Shown here: piece by piece, positions 53,832-63,057 of the stretch
Layout: each line of letters starts with the position of its first letter
Numbering within the stretch: position 1 is the stretch's first letter
From: Sphingobacterium sp.
Lineage (GTDB): Bacteria; Bacteroidota; Bacteroidia; Sphingobacteriales; Sphingobacteriaceae
Assembly: GCA_022712315.1 (NCBI GenBank)
Contig: JALAGS010000210.1
Location: 1 to 64,000 of the forward strand
Direction: 5' to 3'
DNA: 64,000 nucleotides
Notes under the pieces: model-generated
What the model was told of the DNA's origin: nothing
Database searches by the model: none
The model's input: the letters and a program-made list of their open reading frames with translations, nothing else
Made by a program: the position numbers and the translations under genes

Positions 53832-55344
53832 TTCCTGTCATTTCAACGGGGATATTGACGCCTAAAAGTTGTAAGACGGTTGGGGCAATATCACCTAATT
53901 TACCATCTGCTATTTTCTTATAATGATCGTCAATCAAGATACATGGAACCAAATTGGTTGTGTGTGCCGTATTTGGCGACCCATCTTCATTGACCATAAA
54001 CTCTGAGTTACCGTGATCGGCCAGAATAATAAAGGAGTAGCCATTTTTAAGACCTGTTTCAACCACTGTTTTTGTACATTGATCGACCGTTTCTACGGCT
54101 TTTATCACCGCTTCAAAAACACCTGTGTGACCTACCATGTCTGGATTTGCAAAATTCAGGCAGATAAAATCAGGTTGAAGTGTTTCCATGTCGTTGACGA
54201 TAGCATCTGTAATTCCTTGGGCAGACATCTCGGGCTGAAGATCGTAAGTTGCTACTTTTGGTGAAGGAACCAATAAACGGTTTTCACCTTCAAATTGTTG
54301 TTCACGGCCCCCCGAGAAGAAAAAAGTGACGTGTGGATATTTTTCTGTTTCGGCAATACGCGTTTGCGTTTTATGATTTGCCTCGAGCACTTCACCCAAA
54401 GTGTTTGTTAAGTTATCTTTTTGGAAAACAACCCTGACATTTTGGAATGTTTCATCATAAGAGGTCATCGTCACATAATAGAGATCTAATGGTTTTAGAT
54501 CATATTCTGGGAATGCCTTTTGTGTTAAAGCGATGGTGATCTCGCGGCCACGGTCCGTTCTGAAGTTGTAACAGAATACCACATCGCCCTCCTGGATCGT
54601 TGCTACAGGAGCACCGCTGGCATCTACCAATGCGATTGGTTTCACAAACTCATCAGTTACGCCTTCGTCGTATGATTTTTGGATAGCGGCAACAAGGTCA
54701 TTTGATTTTTCGCCTTCAGCTTTTACCAAAAGGTCGTATGCTAATTTTACGCGTTCCCATCTGTTGTCGCGATCCATAGCATAGTATCGGCCTATCGCGG
54801 AAGCGAAAGTACCTGTTGTTGTTTCTAAATAAGCTTGTAAATCCCTCACATAACCAATACCGGAGTTAGGATCCGTATCACGGCCATCTAAGAATGCATG
54901 CACAAATACTTGCTCACTGGTCAGTCCAGCATGTTTTGCTGCATCGCATAAACCCTTTAAGTGTTTTGTGTGCGCGTGTACACCACCATCGGAAAGTAAT
55001 CCGATAAAATGTACCTTCTTGTTATTTTCTAAGGCATATTTAAATGCATCTTGAATAATCGGATCTGTGTTGAATACGCCGTCATTTACCGCTTTATGAA
55101 TACGTCCTAACTCTTGGTAGACAATCCGTCCGGCACCAAGATTCATATGGCCGACTTCAGAGTTACCCATTTGTCCAGCAGGTAGGCCGACAGCTTCACC
55201 GGAAGCCTCTAAGCTTGAATTGGGGTATGCTTCTAATAAATGATCTAAAAATGGAGTGTTTGCAGCTTCAACTGCATTTGATTTATCATGTTTTCCATAT
55301 CCTAGTCCATCTAGGATCATGAGTGCAACTTTTTTCTTATTCAT
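53812..55344 (-). CDS. gpmI: 2,3-bisphosphoglycerate-independent phosphoglycerate mutase
   Basis: 510 aa, standard for the family. The N-terminal metal motif is MILDGLGYG with Asp near residue 10, the nucleophilic Ser is in GQMGNSEVGHMNLGAGR (about Ser62), and the second metal set is in ILADHGNSE and NTAHTTNLVP. It interconverts 3- and 2-phosphoglycerate in glycolysis and needs Mn2+. The promoter box almost touches its ATG, predicting a very short or absent leader. The overlapping lipoprotein gene follows. Confidence 0.97.
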   Translation of the reverse strand: MNKKKVALMILDGLGYGKHDKSNAVEAANTPFLDHLLEAYPNSSLEASGEAVGLPAGQMGNSEVGHMNLGAGRIVYQELGRIHKAVNDGVFNTDPIIQDAFKYALENNKKVHFIGLLSDGGVHAHTKHLKGLCDAAKHAGLTSEQVFVHAFLDGRDTDPNSGIGYVRDLQAYLETTTGTFASAIGRYYAMDRDNRWERVKLAYDLLVKAEGEKSNDLVAAIQKSYDEGVTDEFVKPIALVDASGAPVATIQEGDVVFCYNFRTDRGREITIALTQKAFPEYDLKPLDLYYVTMTSYDETFQNVRVVFQKDNLTNTLGEVLEANHKTQTRIAETEKYPHVTFFFSGGREQQFEGENRLLVPSPKVATYDLQPEMSAQGITDAIVNDMETLQPDFICLNFANPDMVGHTGVFEAVIKAVETVDQCTKTVVETGLKNGYSFIILADHGNSEFMVNEDGSPNTAHTTNLVPCILIDDHYKKIADGKLGDIAPTVLQLLGVNIPVEMTGNVLVSE

Positions 55345-55350
55345 CGTATA

Positions 55351-55382
55351 ACAAAGATAATCTTAATTTTAGAATCTATCAA
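55351..55382 (-). promoter_or_regulatory. gpmI promoter, nearly leaderless
   Basis: On the minus strand TTG (55382-55380), 20 bp, TATCTTTGT (55359-55351). Only 6 nt separate the box from the gpmI ATG, so transcription should start at or very near the start codon. Confidence 0.6.
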
Positions 55383-55401
55383 CGCATCTTAAAAACTTCC
55401 C

Positions 55402-55431
55402 TTGTTAATCTCCAATAATTTTATAGGTTTG
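55402..55431 (+). promoter_or_regulatory. Promoter of the DUF4783-nadC unit
   Basis: TTG (55402-55404), 19 bp, TAGGTTTG (55424-55431), an exact consensus -7 element. Confidence 0.65.
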
Positions 55432-55505
55432 TGGCATAATTTATGTTCGGTAAAAAATCGGAACTACCTAATGATTGATATGGATGATAGAGCCTGTTCT
55501 ATAAT

Positions 55506-55976
55506 ATGTTGAGCTATATGAAATTTTTAAGCTATTGCGCATTTATACTTATTAATAGTCTTTTTGTACACACTGCGGCCTTTGGGCATTCTTTAAGAGA
55601 AGTGAATACGGGAGTGGAGGTAACTTTATCGGGTGATGATGATTCCTTGGGAAGTATATCGGAGGAACTGAAATCATATCTGAAAGAGGGGAGTGCGAAA
55701 AATATGGCCAAATATTTTGGCTCAAATTTAACCCTGTCTATTTTGGGTGAGAATGGCGTCTATACAAAATATCAATCGGAAATTATGCTGGGGACATTTT
55801 TTAATCAGCATAAACCCAAGACCGTTAAATTAACGCAAGCCAGTAACGCGAACAATGGCTATCAATATTTTACCTTTACACTAGCAACAGAACAAGCCAA
55901 CTACCGTGTCTTTATTAAGATAGGCGTGGGAAATAATAACCATTCTATTGAAGAGCTACGAATCGATAAAAATTAA
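55506..55976 (+). CDS. DUF4783 secreted protein
   Basis: 156 aa with a signal peptide ending near residue 27. The mature domain is of about 110 aa (SISEELKSYLKEGSAKNMAKYF...) with a cone-like alpha+beta NTF2-type pattern and matches DUF4783, a Bacteroidota family often found next to nadC. ATG 55518 is an alternative start. Function unknown; its position 77 nt before nadC suggests co-transcription, not necessarily a shared pathway. Confidence 0.8.
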   Translation: MLSYMKFLSYCAFILINSLFVHTAAFGHSLREVNTGVEVTLSGDDDSLGSISEELKSYLKEGSAKNMAKYFGSNLTLSILGENGVYTKYQSEIMLGTFFNQHKPKTVKLTQASNANNGYQYFTFTLATEQANYRVFIKIGVGNNNHSIEELRIDKN

Positions 55977-56053
55977 TATTGACGGTGCTTTTTTTATCAA
56001 TCTATTTTTCGATTAAAAAATTATTCCACATCTTAGCCCAATAAATAGTATTT

Positions 56054-56911
56054 ATGGAGAAGGAAATCAAGGACTATCTGGCCCAATTTGTCAAGCAGGC
56101 AGTTGCGGAGGATTTGGGAGATGGCGATCATACCTCACTTTCTACAATTGAGAAGGGAGCACAGGGCGAGGCAAAACTGATTGTTAAGGATAACGGTATT
56201 TTGGCAGGGGTAGAAGTGGCGCAGGCGATTATTGCTTACGTTGACGATACGTTGGCATGCGAAGTATTTATCCAGGACGGAAGTCAGGTGAAGGTAGGTG
56301 ACATTGCTTTTTATGTAAAAGGAAATATTCAGAGTATTTTATTGGCAGAACGTTTGGTGCTGAATGTCATGCAGCGTATGAGCGGTATTGCGACCATTAC
56401 CCGAAAATATGTAGATCTTTTAGTGGGGACAAATACAGCGGTATTAGATACGCGCAAAACGACACCCTTATTGCGTGTGCTGGAGAAGGAAGCTGTGCGG
56501 ATAGGCGGGGGGACTAACCATCGTTTTGGTCTTTTTGATATGATCTTAATCAAGGATAATCATGTGGACTATAGCGGCGGGATCGTACAGGCGTTAACGC
56601 GTGCAAATGATTACAGAAAGAACCTAAATAAACCAGTAGAGATAGAAATAGAAGTCCGAAATTTTGCGGAGCTTGATGAAGTTCTTAACTTTGGCGAAGT
56701 GGACCGGATCATGTTAGATAATTTTTCGCCGCAGGATGTAGCCAAAGCTGTTCAGATTATTGACCATCGATTCAAGACAGAGGCCTCTGGGGGAATAACT
56801 TTTGACACCATTCGGTCATATGCGGAGGCCGGGGTAGACTATATTTCAGTGGGCGCTTTAACACATAGTGTCAAGAGCTTGGATCTTAGTCTAAAGGCCA
56901 AATTAATATAA
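56054..56911 (+). CDS. nadC: Nicotinate-nucleotide pyrophosphorylase (quinolinate PRTase)
   Basis: 285 aa. Active-site parts are visible: DTRKTTPLLRVLEKEAVRIGGGTNHR (about 133-158), MILIKDNH near 163-170, and IEIEVRN and MLDNFSP further on, ending with SVGALTHS. It makes nicotinate mononucleotide from quinolinate and PRPP in de novo NAD synthesis. It lies between the DUF4783 gene and plsY (15 nt gap). Confidence 0.96.
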   Translation: MEKEIKDYLAQFVKQAVAEDLGDGDHTSLSTIEKGAQGEAKLIVKDNGILAGVEVAQAIIAYVDDTLACEVFIQDGSQVKVGDIAFYVKGNIQSILLAERLVLNVMQRMSGIATITRKYVDLLVGTNTAVLDTRKTTPLLRVLEKEAVRIGGGTNHRFGLFDMILIKDNHVDYSGGIVQALTRANDYRKNLNKPVEIEIEVRNFAELDEVLNFGEVDRIMLDNFSPQDVAKAVQIIDHRFKTEASGGITFDTIRSYAEAGVDYISVGALTHSVKSLDLSLKAKLI

Positions 56912-56926
56912 GAACTGATTTAATTA

Positions 56927-57577
56927 ATGATATCGATTTATTTAGTAACTGCAGTATTACTAGCTTATTTGTTTGGTTCCATACCGACAGCAGTTTGGTT
57001 GGGTCAAGCATTTTATGGAGTAGATGTTCGTGAGTATGGAAGCGGTAATGCTGGAGCAACTAACACCTTTCGCGTGTTGGGCCCCAAAGCGGGATCGATC
57101 GTAATGTTTGTAGATATATTTAAGGGGTGGACAGCAACAAACCTGGCCTATTTAATAGAGCTGGGGCAGAATACAAGCGACGTACAATTTGTCAATTTTC
57201 AGTTGGCGTTGGGTGTTATCGCGGTGCTGGGGCATTTATTTCCCGTATTTGCAGGATTTAGAGGTGGAAAAGGGGTGGCAACACTATGTGGTATGATTCT
57301 CGCGATCCATACACCCGCTGCTTTGGTCTGTGTATCCGTGTTTATCATTATTTTGCTGACCACACATTATGTGTCGTTGGGTTCCATTTCTGCAGGATTT
57401 GCATTTCCCTTTAGTTTGGCATTTATTTTTAAAACAACGATACCTTCTGTTTTACTTTACGGAATAGCCATCTGTATCCTGTTGTTAATTACCCATCAAA
57501 AGAATATCGAGCGATTATTGAAGGGGCATGAATCCAAGATTTATCTCTTTAAGAAAAAGGCTAAGGAAAAAGAATAG
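56927..57577 (+). CDS. plsY: Glycerol-3-phosphate acyltransferase PlsY
   Basis: 216 aa membrane protein with about five segments. Family motifs are GSIPTAVWLGQ, YGSGNAGATNTFRVLG (about 37-52) and FRGGKGVATLCGM. It transfers acyl groups from acyl-phosphate to glycerol-3-phosphate in phospholipid synthesis. It follows nadC by 15 nt and probably shares its transcript. The C-terminal tail is Lys-rich and cytoplasmic. Confidence 0.95.
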   Translation: MISIYLVTAVLLAYLFGSIPTAVWLGQAFYGVDVREYGSGNAGATNTFRVLGPKAGSIVMFVDIFKGWTATNLAYLIELGQNTSDVQFVNFQLALGVIAVLGHLFPVFAGFRGGKGVATLCGMILAIHTPAALVCVSVFIIILLTTHYVSLGSISAGFAFPFSLAFIFKTTIPSVLLYGIAICILLLITHQKNIERLLKGHESKIYLFKKKAKEKE

Positions 57578-57703
57578 GCACAATAATTGCGTTCTCTAAA
57601 ACGTGTTTAATAATTTATTGTGAAATATCCATGATAGAAGAGCTTGGAGCTGCTAATCATCGTTTGGATATTCCATATGGCCATTGAAAGAAAATATATA
57701 CAT

Positions 57704-58516
57704 ATGAACGGAATATTTAAGTATTCAGCTATGGTATTAGCGTGCGTGGCACTGGCATCGGGGCTGTCAGGTTGCGCAACTTCAGCTGTTACCGGGAAAA
57801 AATATTTAAAATTGGTCAGTGCTGATCAAGTGAACCAGCAAGCTGCATTGGCTTATAAAGATTTTTTATCGAAGAATAGCGCAAAAGTAGTAACCGGGAC
57901 TGCAGATGCAGCGATGGTTAAACGTGTTGGTAACAGGCTGGCAACAGCGGTTAACCAATATTTACAAAGCACAGGCCGTGCGAATCAATTTAATTTCAAC
58001 TGGGAGTTTAACCTTGTAAAAAGTGACGATGTCAATGCATGGTGTATGCCAGGCGGTAAGGTTGCGGTATATACGGGAATATTACCAGTGACACGGACAG
58101 AAGCAGGTTTGGCAACGGTTATGGGCCACGAGATCGCGCACGCTATTGAAGAGCACTCTGTTGCTCAAGCATCGAATCAGATTGCTTTACAGCTGGGAGG
58201 ACAGATTTTAGGGTCAGCTGCAGGGGTTTCTGGGAACAGTACGCTCGGTGTTTTCAACAATCTTTATGGTCTGGGCGGTAATTTAGCGCAATTGAAATTT
58301 TCAAGAAGCGATGAATCAGATGCAGATGCTGCGGGTTTGATCATTATGGCTTTGGCTGGCTACAATCCAAATGAAGCGGTCGATTTCTGGAAACGTATGG
58401 CATCCGGTAGCCAAAAAGGACAGCCTGAGTTTTTGAGTACCCACCCGAGTGATGAACGACGGATTGCGGATATTCAGAAATTGATTCCGAATGCAATGAA
58501 ATATTATAAAAAATAG
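57704..58516 (+). CDS. M48-family metalloprotease lipoprotein
   Basis: 270 aa from ATG 57704; an upstream TTG-started frame adds residues without signal logic. The lipobox is GLSGC with lipidated Cys24. The zinc motif is HEIAH at 142-146 and the third ligand is Glu in SRSDESDADAAG. The layout matches the LoiP/YggG-type M48 peptidases that act on misassembled envelope proteins. It is placed after plsY with a 126-nt gap and ends at a very strong terminator. Confidence 0.93.
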   Translation: MNGIFKYSAMVLACVALASGLSGCATSAVTGKKYLKLVSADQVNQQAALAYKDFLSKNSAKVVTGTADAAMVKRVGNRLATAVNQYLQSTGRANQFNFNWEFNLVKSDDVNAWCMPGGKVAVYTGILPVTRTEAGLATVMGHEIAHAIEEHSVAQASNQIALQLGGQILGSAAGVSGNSTLGVFNNLYGLGGNLAQLKFSRSDESDADAAGLIIMALAGYNPNEAVDFWKRMASGSQKGQPEFLSTHPSDERRIADIQKLIPNAMKYYKK

Positions 58517-58532
58517 ATAGTCCATACAAAAT

Positions 58533-58571
58533 AAAAAGAGTCGTCTGCCAATGGCAGACGACTCTTTTTAT
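58533..58571. terminator. Bidirectional terminator
   Basis: A 17-bp perfect stem (58533-58549 with 58553-58569) with a 3-nt loop AAT, ending in A/T-runs. It serves the convergent M48 and DUF5362-like genes. Confidence 0.93.
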
Positions 58572-58593
58572 TTGTGCCTTATTTATGGTTGTA

Positions 58594-59070
58594 TTATACG
58601 CCGGCTATGGCGTCACTTATACCAAGTATAACTCCAAATATCAAGCCCATGCAGTTAAATGCAATGGTGATAATAACCATGATGCCAATAAATTTATAGT
58701 GTTTTTTGAGCGCATCTAAACACAGTTCCAATTGGATACTGTCGCGGTTTTCGATTGCTTTTTTCGCTTTTGATCCGAAATTATAAAGGAAATAAATTGG
58801 AAGGCAGAAGAAAGCAAGAAACAGCAGATAGAGTACACCGAATGTGGATAAAGCCTCTGCCGTTACATATTCGTCGGCACCGAGTGACAGTGCACTGGCT
58901 CCGAAGATTAAGCTGACCATGGTGATGGCGGAGATTCCGATGAAAATAAAACAGACAATGGCCAAAAAATTGGCCCACTTGGCTGCTGAAGCCAAGAATG
59001 AAAGCCCTGCAGGAGATAGTTTAATGTCTGCGGGTTCTTGAAAAGAAGAATTTTGAATACCGTCTTCCAT
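58594..59070 (-). CDS. DUF5362-like membrane protein
   Basis: 158 aa with four hydrophobic segments, a short acidic N-terminal tail and the block SFLASAAKWANFLAIVCFIFIGI near 24-46. The central segment YFLYNFGSKAKKAIENRDS and the final glycine-rich helix resemble proteins annotated DUF5362 in Bacteroidota. Function unknown. It is a single gene with no clear promoter box. Confidence 0.65.
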   Translation of the reverse strand: MEDGIQNSSFQEPADIKLSPAGLSFLASAAKWANFLAIVCFIFIGISAITMVSLIFGASALSLGADEYVTAEALSTFGVLYLLFLAFFCLPIYFLYNFGSKAKKAIENRDSIQLELCLDALKKHYKFIGIMVIITIAFNCMGLIFGVILGISDAIAGV

Positions 59071-59536
59071 GAAGCATAAATTATTAGGTGTGCGAATTTC
59101 TGAAAAGTTCTCGGCTTTTGAAACAAGTTTTTAAAGAAACCATTAAGCAACAACAATCGTTTAGATTTTTTGATAAGATTAGGCTTGCGGTAGCTCAAAT
59201 GCTACAAAAAACTGAGTTGTTTAATAAAATTCTCGATTGACAGAAAATTAGCTAATTTTTTTCAAAAACTTAAATTCCGATTGGAAGAATGTTGTTACAA
59301 AAGAATTTCACGGATTTGATGTGGAAAACTATTTTTGATCCGTTTGTATGGAGGGGGAAGCTGGTTTAAAACATGTTACAACGTTTTTTTTACGGATAAA
59401 TTGTACGTTAATATAATAATTTTACTGTGTATTTTATGAAGTATGTGTGGTTTAGTGTGTTAAGTTTATATTAAGTCCTTTGTAATTTGAAATCTCTTAG
59501 TAATTTTGCTTAACATTTTTTAACAAATCACATTAT
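59071..59536. other. Long AT-rich intergenic region before the Oar-like receptor
   Basis: 466 nt without a supported gene. Near its right end lies the consensus promoter at 59479-59509. The middle part is AT-rich with scattered short repeats; I see no riboswitch or tRNA. It must also contain the minus-strand promoter of the DUF5362-like gene, but no clear box is visible. Confidence 0.5.
59479..59509 (+). promoter_or_regulatory. Promoter of the Oar-like TonB receptor
   Basis: TTTG (59479-59482), 18 bp, TAATTTTGC (59501-59509), an exact Bacteroidetes promoter, 27 nt before the ATG. Confidence 0.7.
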
Positions 59537-62500
59537 ATGAAAAGATCTTTACTCTTTTTCGCTCTTGTTATGGCTAGTTATGGTGCTGTACAAGCTCAGG
59601 TTACAACAAGTAGCGTTACAGGTATTGTAAAAGAGGCAAACGGACAGTTCACATCGGGAGCAACAATTAAAGCTACACACGTGCCATCAGGAACTGTTTA
59701 TTCTGGCTCGGCTAACGCTGCAGGTCGGTTCAACTTAGCGAATATGCGTGTTGGCGGACCTTACAAAATTGAAGTAACCTATGTAGGACAACAACCTATC
59801 GTGTATGAAGATGTTTATTTGCAATTAGGTGAACCATTCGTAGTAAATCCTGTTTTCGGCGATTCAGCGACTAATCTTGAAGAAGTAGTTGTTACAAGAG
59901 CTGGTGTTTTAAAAGGAGAGCGAAATGGAGCATCTACCATTGTTGGGCGTCGTCAGATCGAAAATTTGCCTACAATTACTAGAAGTGTAAATGATTTAAC
60001 CCGTTTAACTCCTCAGGCTAACGGAACTGCAATTGGTGGGGGAAATTACCGTGCTAATAACTTTACTGTTGACGGTGCTAACTTCAATAACCAATTCGGT
60101 ATCGGCCAAAATATTCCAGCAAACGGTTCTCCAATTTCTATTGATGCATTGGAGCAGATTTCAGTGAATGTAACTCCTTTTGACGTTCGTCAATCAGGTT
60201 TTACAGGTGCTTCAATCAATGCTGTAACACGTTCTGGTCGTAACGATTTCTTTGGTTCAGCTTTTTATACTGGACGATCAGACAAACAACAGGGAAATCG
60301 CGTAAATGATGTGGTATTTACACCAAATGATTTAAGTGTAAAACAATATGGGGTAAGTTTGGGCGGTCCAATTATTAAGAACAAGTTATTCTTCTTTGTG
60401 AATGTTGAACAATTGAAGCAAACTGAGCCCGGACCAAATAGAGTTGCTTCCAATGATAATCTTGTATACGGAGTTGCAGGTACTCCATCCTATGTTGCTA
60501 GACCTACTGAAAAATTCATGAATGAAGTGGGGGATTATTTGAGAAGCACTTACGGTTATGATCCAGGTGCGTATCAAGGATATTCGAATAAAAGTAATAA
60601 TGATAAGATATTCGCAAGGATAGATTGGAATATTTCTGACAATCATAAAATTAATTTCCGTTATAACCAGACAAAAGGAAAATCACCTAATACGATCAGT
60701 TCGTCCAATACCGGTGCAAATATACCTAGTGCGTATCCTACAAATCGTACGACAACCAATGCGATGACTTTCCAAAATTCAAATTATTGGCAAGAAACCA
60801 ATTTGTACTCAGGGACAGTTGAATACACCGGTAAAATCGGTAATGTAAATCACTCTGCTCGTTTATCGTATGTAAATCAGGATGAGCCAAGAAGCGTGAT
60901 GGGAAATTTATTTCCGTTGGTAGATATTAGGGATGGAATTGCTGGAAATACAGGTAACGTCCTAGTTTCTTTTGGTCCAGACCCATTTACTTATGGAAAT
61001 CTTCGTTCGGTAAAAACTTGGACGGCAAATTATGATGCGAATTATACATTAAATGATCATTATTTTACGGCTGGACTTCAATACGAAACCTCGCGTACAA
61101 AAAATGGTTTCCAACGCTTTGGAACAGGATATTACATGTTTAATACCTGGGATGACTTTAAAGCAGGAAAACCGGCAATTAACTATGCGTTAACTTATCC
61201 TTTAACGGCTGATGGTTCACAGGCTTATCCAAGCTTTAAATTCGCACAGTACTCTTTGTATTTGCAAGACCAATATACTGTTAATGAGAAATTGAAATTA
61301 ACAGCAGGTGTACGTTTGGAACTTCCAACATATCCGGATGTATCAGAAATGAAAACTCACCCATTGTTACAGAGTTTAGATTTCGCAAATGGTTTAAATT
61401 TGAACACTGGAGCGATGCCTAAATCACGCGTGATGGTTTCTCCTCGTTTTGGATTTAACTATGATGTAAGAGGCGATAGATCATTCATTGTACGCGGTGG
61501 TACAGGTATATTTACGGGACGTATTCCATATGTTTGGATTGTAGCACAATCAGGAGATGCTGGAATGCTTCAATTTACTAAGACATACCAAGTTGGGGAT
61601 GCTAATATGCCAGCATTTAGCCCTGATATCAAAGCGAATTATCCAGCTAATCCTGATGCGCCGGGCACGACTTTGCCAGGAAATATGTCAGCAATGGATG
61701 TAAATCTGAAATTCCCTTCCACATGGAAATCAAGTTTAGCAGTTGATTACAAGCTACCTTGGGGTGTAGTCGGTACAGTAGAAGCTATCTATAATAAAGA
61801 TATCAATGCTGTTGTAGCTAAGAATGTGAATTTGGTTGATCCAACTGCGATGAGTATTGCTGGATATGGAGATTCTAGATTTATTTTCCCAAATGCGAAT
61901 GTAGATAAGTACATTTATAAATTGGATAGTAAAACAAGCTTACCTAGCAAAACTGCAACAGGTCAATTTATTCCAACCTATATGACGAATGTAAAAGGTG
62001 GACATTACTATTCGGTGACTGCTCAATTGCAAAAAAGTTTCGATAAAGGGTTTTCTGGAATGATCGCATATACAAGAAGCGGTGCTAAAAACTACGGAGA
62101 TGGCGCGGGAGATCAAATTCAAAATTTATGGTCGATCCCTATGCAGGCAAATGGAAATTCTAACAATCCGGAGCTTGGATATACAACAAATATTGTTCCT
62201 CACCGTTTAATGGGATCTGTAACTTATACCAATAATTGGATTGGCAAATTGAATACCTCGATGACTTTATTCTATATTGGTAGTTCAATGGGTAGATATT
62301 CTTATTCTTACAATGGTGACTTTAACCGTGATGGGGTAAGTAATAATGATTTGCTTTACATTCCTAAAGATAGATCTGAATTAAAATTTGTTGATATTGC
62401 AGCAGGAAACTCAAACTACGGTGGTATTGGTTATACCGCTAAAGAACAAGAGGAAATTTTCTGGAATTTGGTAGACGGTAATAAATATCTTAGAGATCAT

Positions 62501-62857
62501 AAAGGAAAATCTGTTGAACGTAATGGAGCCGTTGCACCATGGAGACATCAGTTTGACTTCCACTTATCACAAGAAATCTTTAGAGGAATCGCAGGTGGAA
62601 ATAATTCATTGGAGTTCTTTTGGGATGTGATGAATATTGGTAACTTATTTAATTCTTCTTGGGGTGTTTTCAAATTAAACAATAGTGCTTTATTAGCACC
62701 AGCGAATACTTCTAGTATAACGCCTGATGGTACAACTGTGCCAACGTTTAGAATGGGATATGCAAATGGTGGTATCATTAAAGAATTGAACAGACCAAAT
62801 GAAACAATTACTTCAACTTATTATATGCAGTTCGGCGTTAAATTTAAATTTAACTAG
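59537..62857 (+). CDS. Oar-like TonB-dependent receptor
   Basis: 1106 aa. A signal peptide ends near residue 20 (AVQA-QV). Then a carboxypeptidase-regulatory-like beta domain (SSVTGIVKEANGQFTSGATI, about 25-112), the LEEVVVTRAG TonB box-like segment near 115-124, a plug with NNFTVDGANFNNQFG (about 174-188) and a large barrel that ends FGVKFKFN. This is the Oar-like type, often linked to export of or interaction with proteins rather than to SusD-linked glycans. No SusD gene follows. Function is inferred from family. Confidence 0.93.
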   Translation: MKRSLLFFALVMASYGAVQAQVTTSSVTGIVKEANGQFTSGATIKATHVPSGTVYSGSANAAGRFNLANMRVGGPYKIEVTYVGQQPIVYEDVYLQLGEPFVVNPVFGDSATNLEEVVVTRAGVLKGERNGASTIVGRRQIENLPTITRSVNDLTRLTPQANGTAIGGGNYRANNFTVDGANFNNQFGIGQNIPANGSPISIDALEQISVNVTPFDVRQSGFTGASINAVTRSGRNDFFGSAFYTGRSDKQQGNRVNDVVFTPNDLSVKQYGVSLGGPIIKNKLFFFVNVEQLKQTEPGPNRVASNDNLVYGVAGTPSYVARPTEKFMNEVGDYLRSTYGYDPGAYQGYSNKSNNDKIFARIDWNISDNHKINFRYNQTKGKSPNTISSSNTGANIPSAYPTNRTTTNAMTFQNSNYWQETNLYSGTVEYTGKIGNVNHSARLSYVNQDEPRSVMGNLFPLVDIRDGIAGNTGNVLVSFGPDPFTYGNLRSVKTWTANYDANYTLNDHYFTAGLQYETSRTKNGFQRFGTGYYMFNTWDDFKAGKPAINYALTYPLTADGSQAYPSFKFAQYSLYLQDQYTVNEKLKLTAGVRLELPTYPDVSEMKTHPLLQSLDFANGLNLNTGAMPKSRVMVSPRFGFNYDVRGDRSFIVRGGTGIFTGRIPYVWIVAQSGDAGMLQFTKTYQVGDANMPAFSPDIKANYPANPDAPGTTLPGNMSAMDVNLKFPSTWKSSLAVDYKLPWGVVGTVEAIYNKDINAVVAKNVNLVDPTAMSIAGYGDSRFIFPNANVDKYIYKLDSKTSLPSKTATGQFIPTYMTNVKGGHYYSVTAQLQKSFDKGFSGMIAYTRSGAKNYGDGAGDQIQNLWSIPMQANGNSNNPELGYTTNIVPHRLMGSVTYTNNWIGKLNTSMTLFYIGSSMGRYSYSYNGDFNRDGVSNNDLLYIPKDRSELKFVDIAAGNSNYGGIGYTAKEQEEIFWNLVDGNKYLRDHKGKSVERNGAVAPWRHQFDFHLSQEIFRGIAGGNNSLEFFWDVMNIGNLFNSSWGVFKLNNSALLAPANTSSITPDGTTVPTFRMGYANGGIIKELNRPNETITSTYYMQFGVKFKFN

Positions 62858-62887
62858 GAAATAGTAATATAGTAAAATTAGTTTACT

Positions 62888-62927
62888 ACACCCCAAAAGC
62901 TTTCACCAAGCTTTTGGGGTGTTTTTA
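62888..62927 (+). terminator. Terminator of the Oar-like receptor gene
   Basis: ACACCCCAAAAGCTT (62888-62902) and AAGCTTTTGGGGTGT (62908-62922) form a 15-bp perfect stem followed by Ts. Confidence 0.93.
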
Positions 62928-63028
62928 TTTATAGAATTGCACTACGGAAAACGCCTAGGCAAATACCGATATTTCCACCTAAAAGAACAAAATATACCCC
63001 CTCAAAACAGACCGTCCCTCCGATATTT

Positions 63029-63051
63029 GGTTTATAACTAAATTATAAACC
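63029..63051. repeat. Inverted repeat just before the GH105 start
   Basis: GGTTTATAA (63029-63037) and TTATAAACC (63043-63051) pair perfectly around CTAAA, ending 6 nt before the ATG. It could be an operator or a hairpin that hides the translation start. Confidence 0.6.
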
Positions 63052-63057
63052 CGACTG

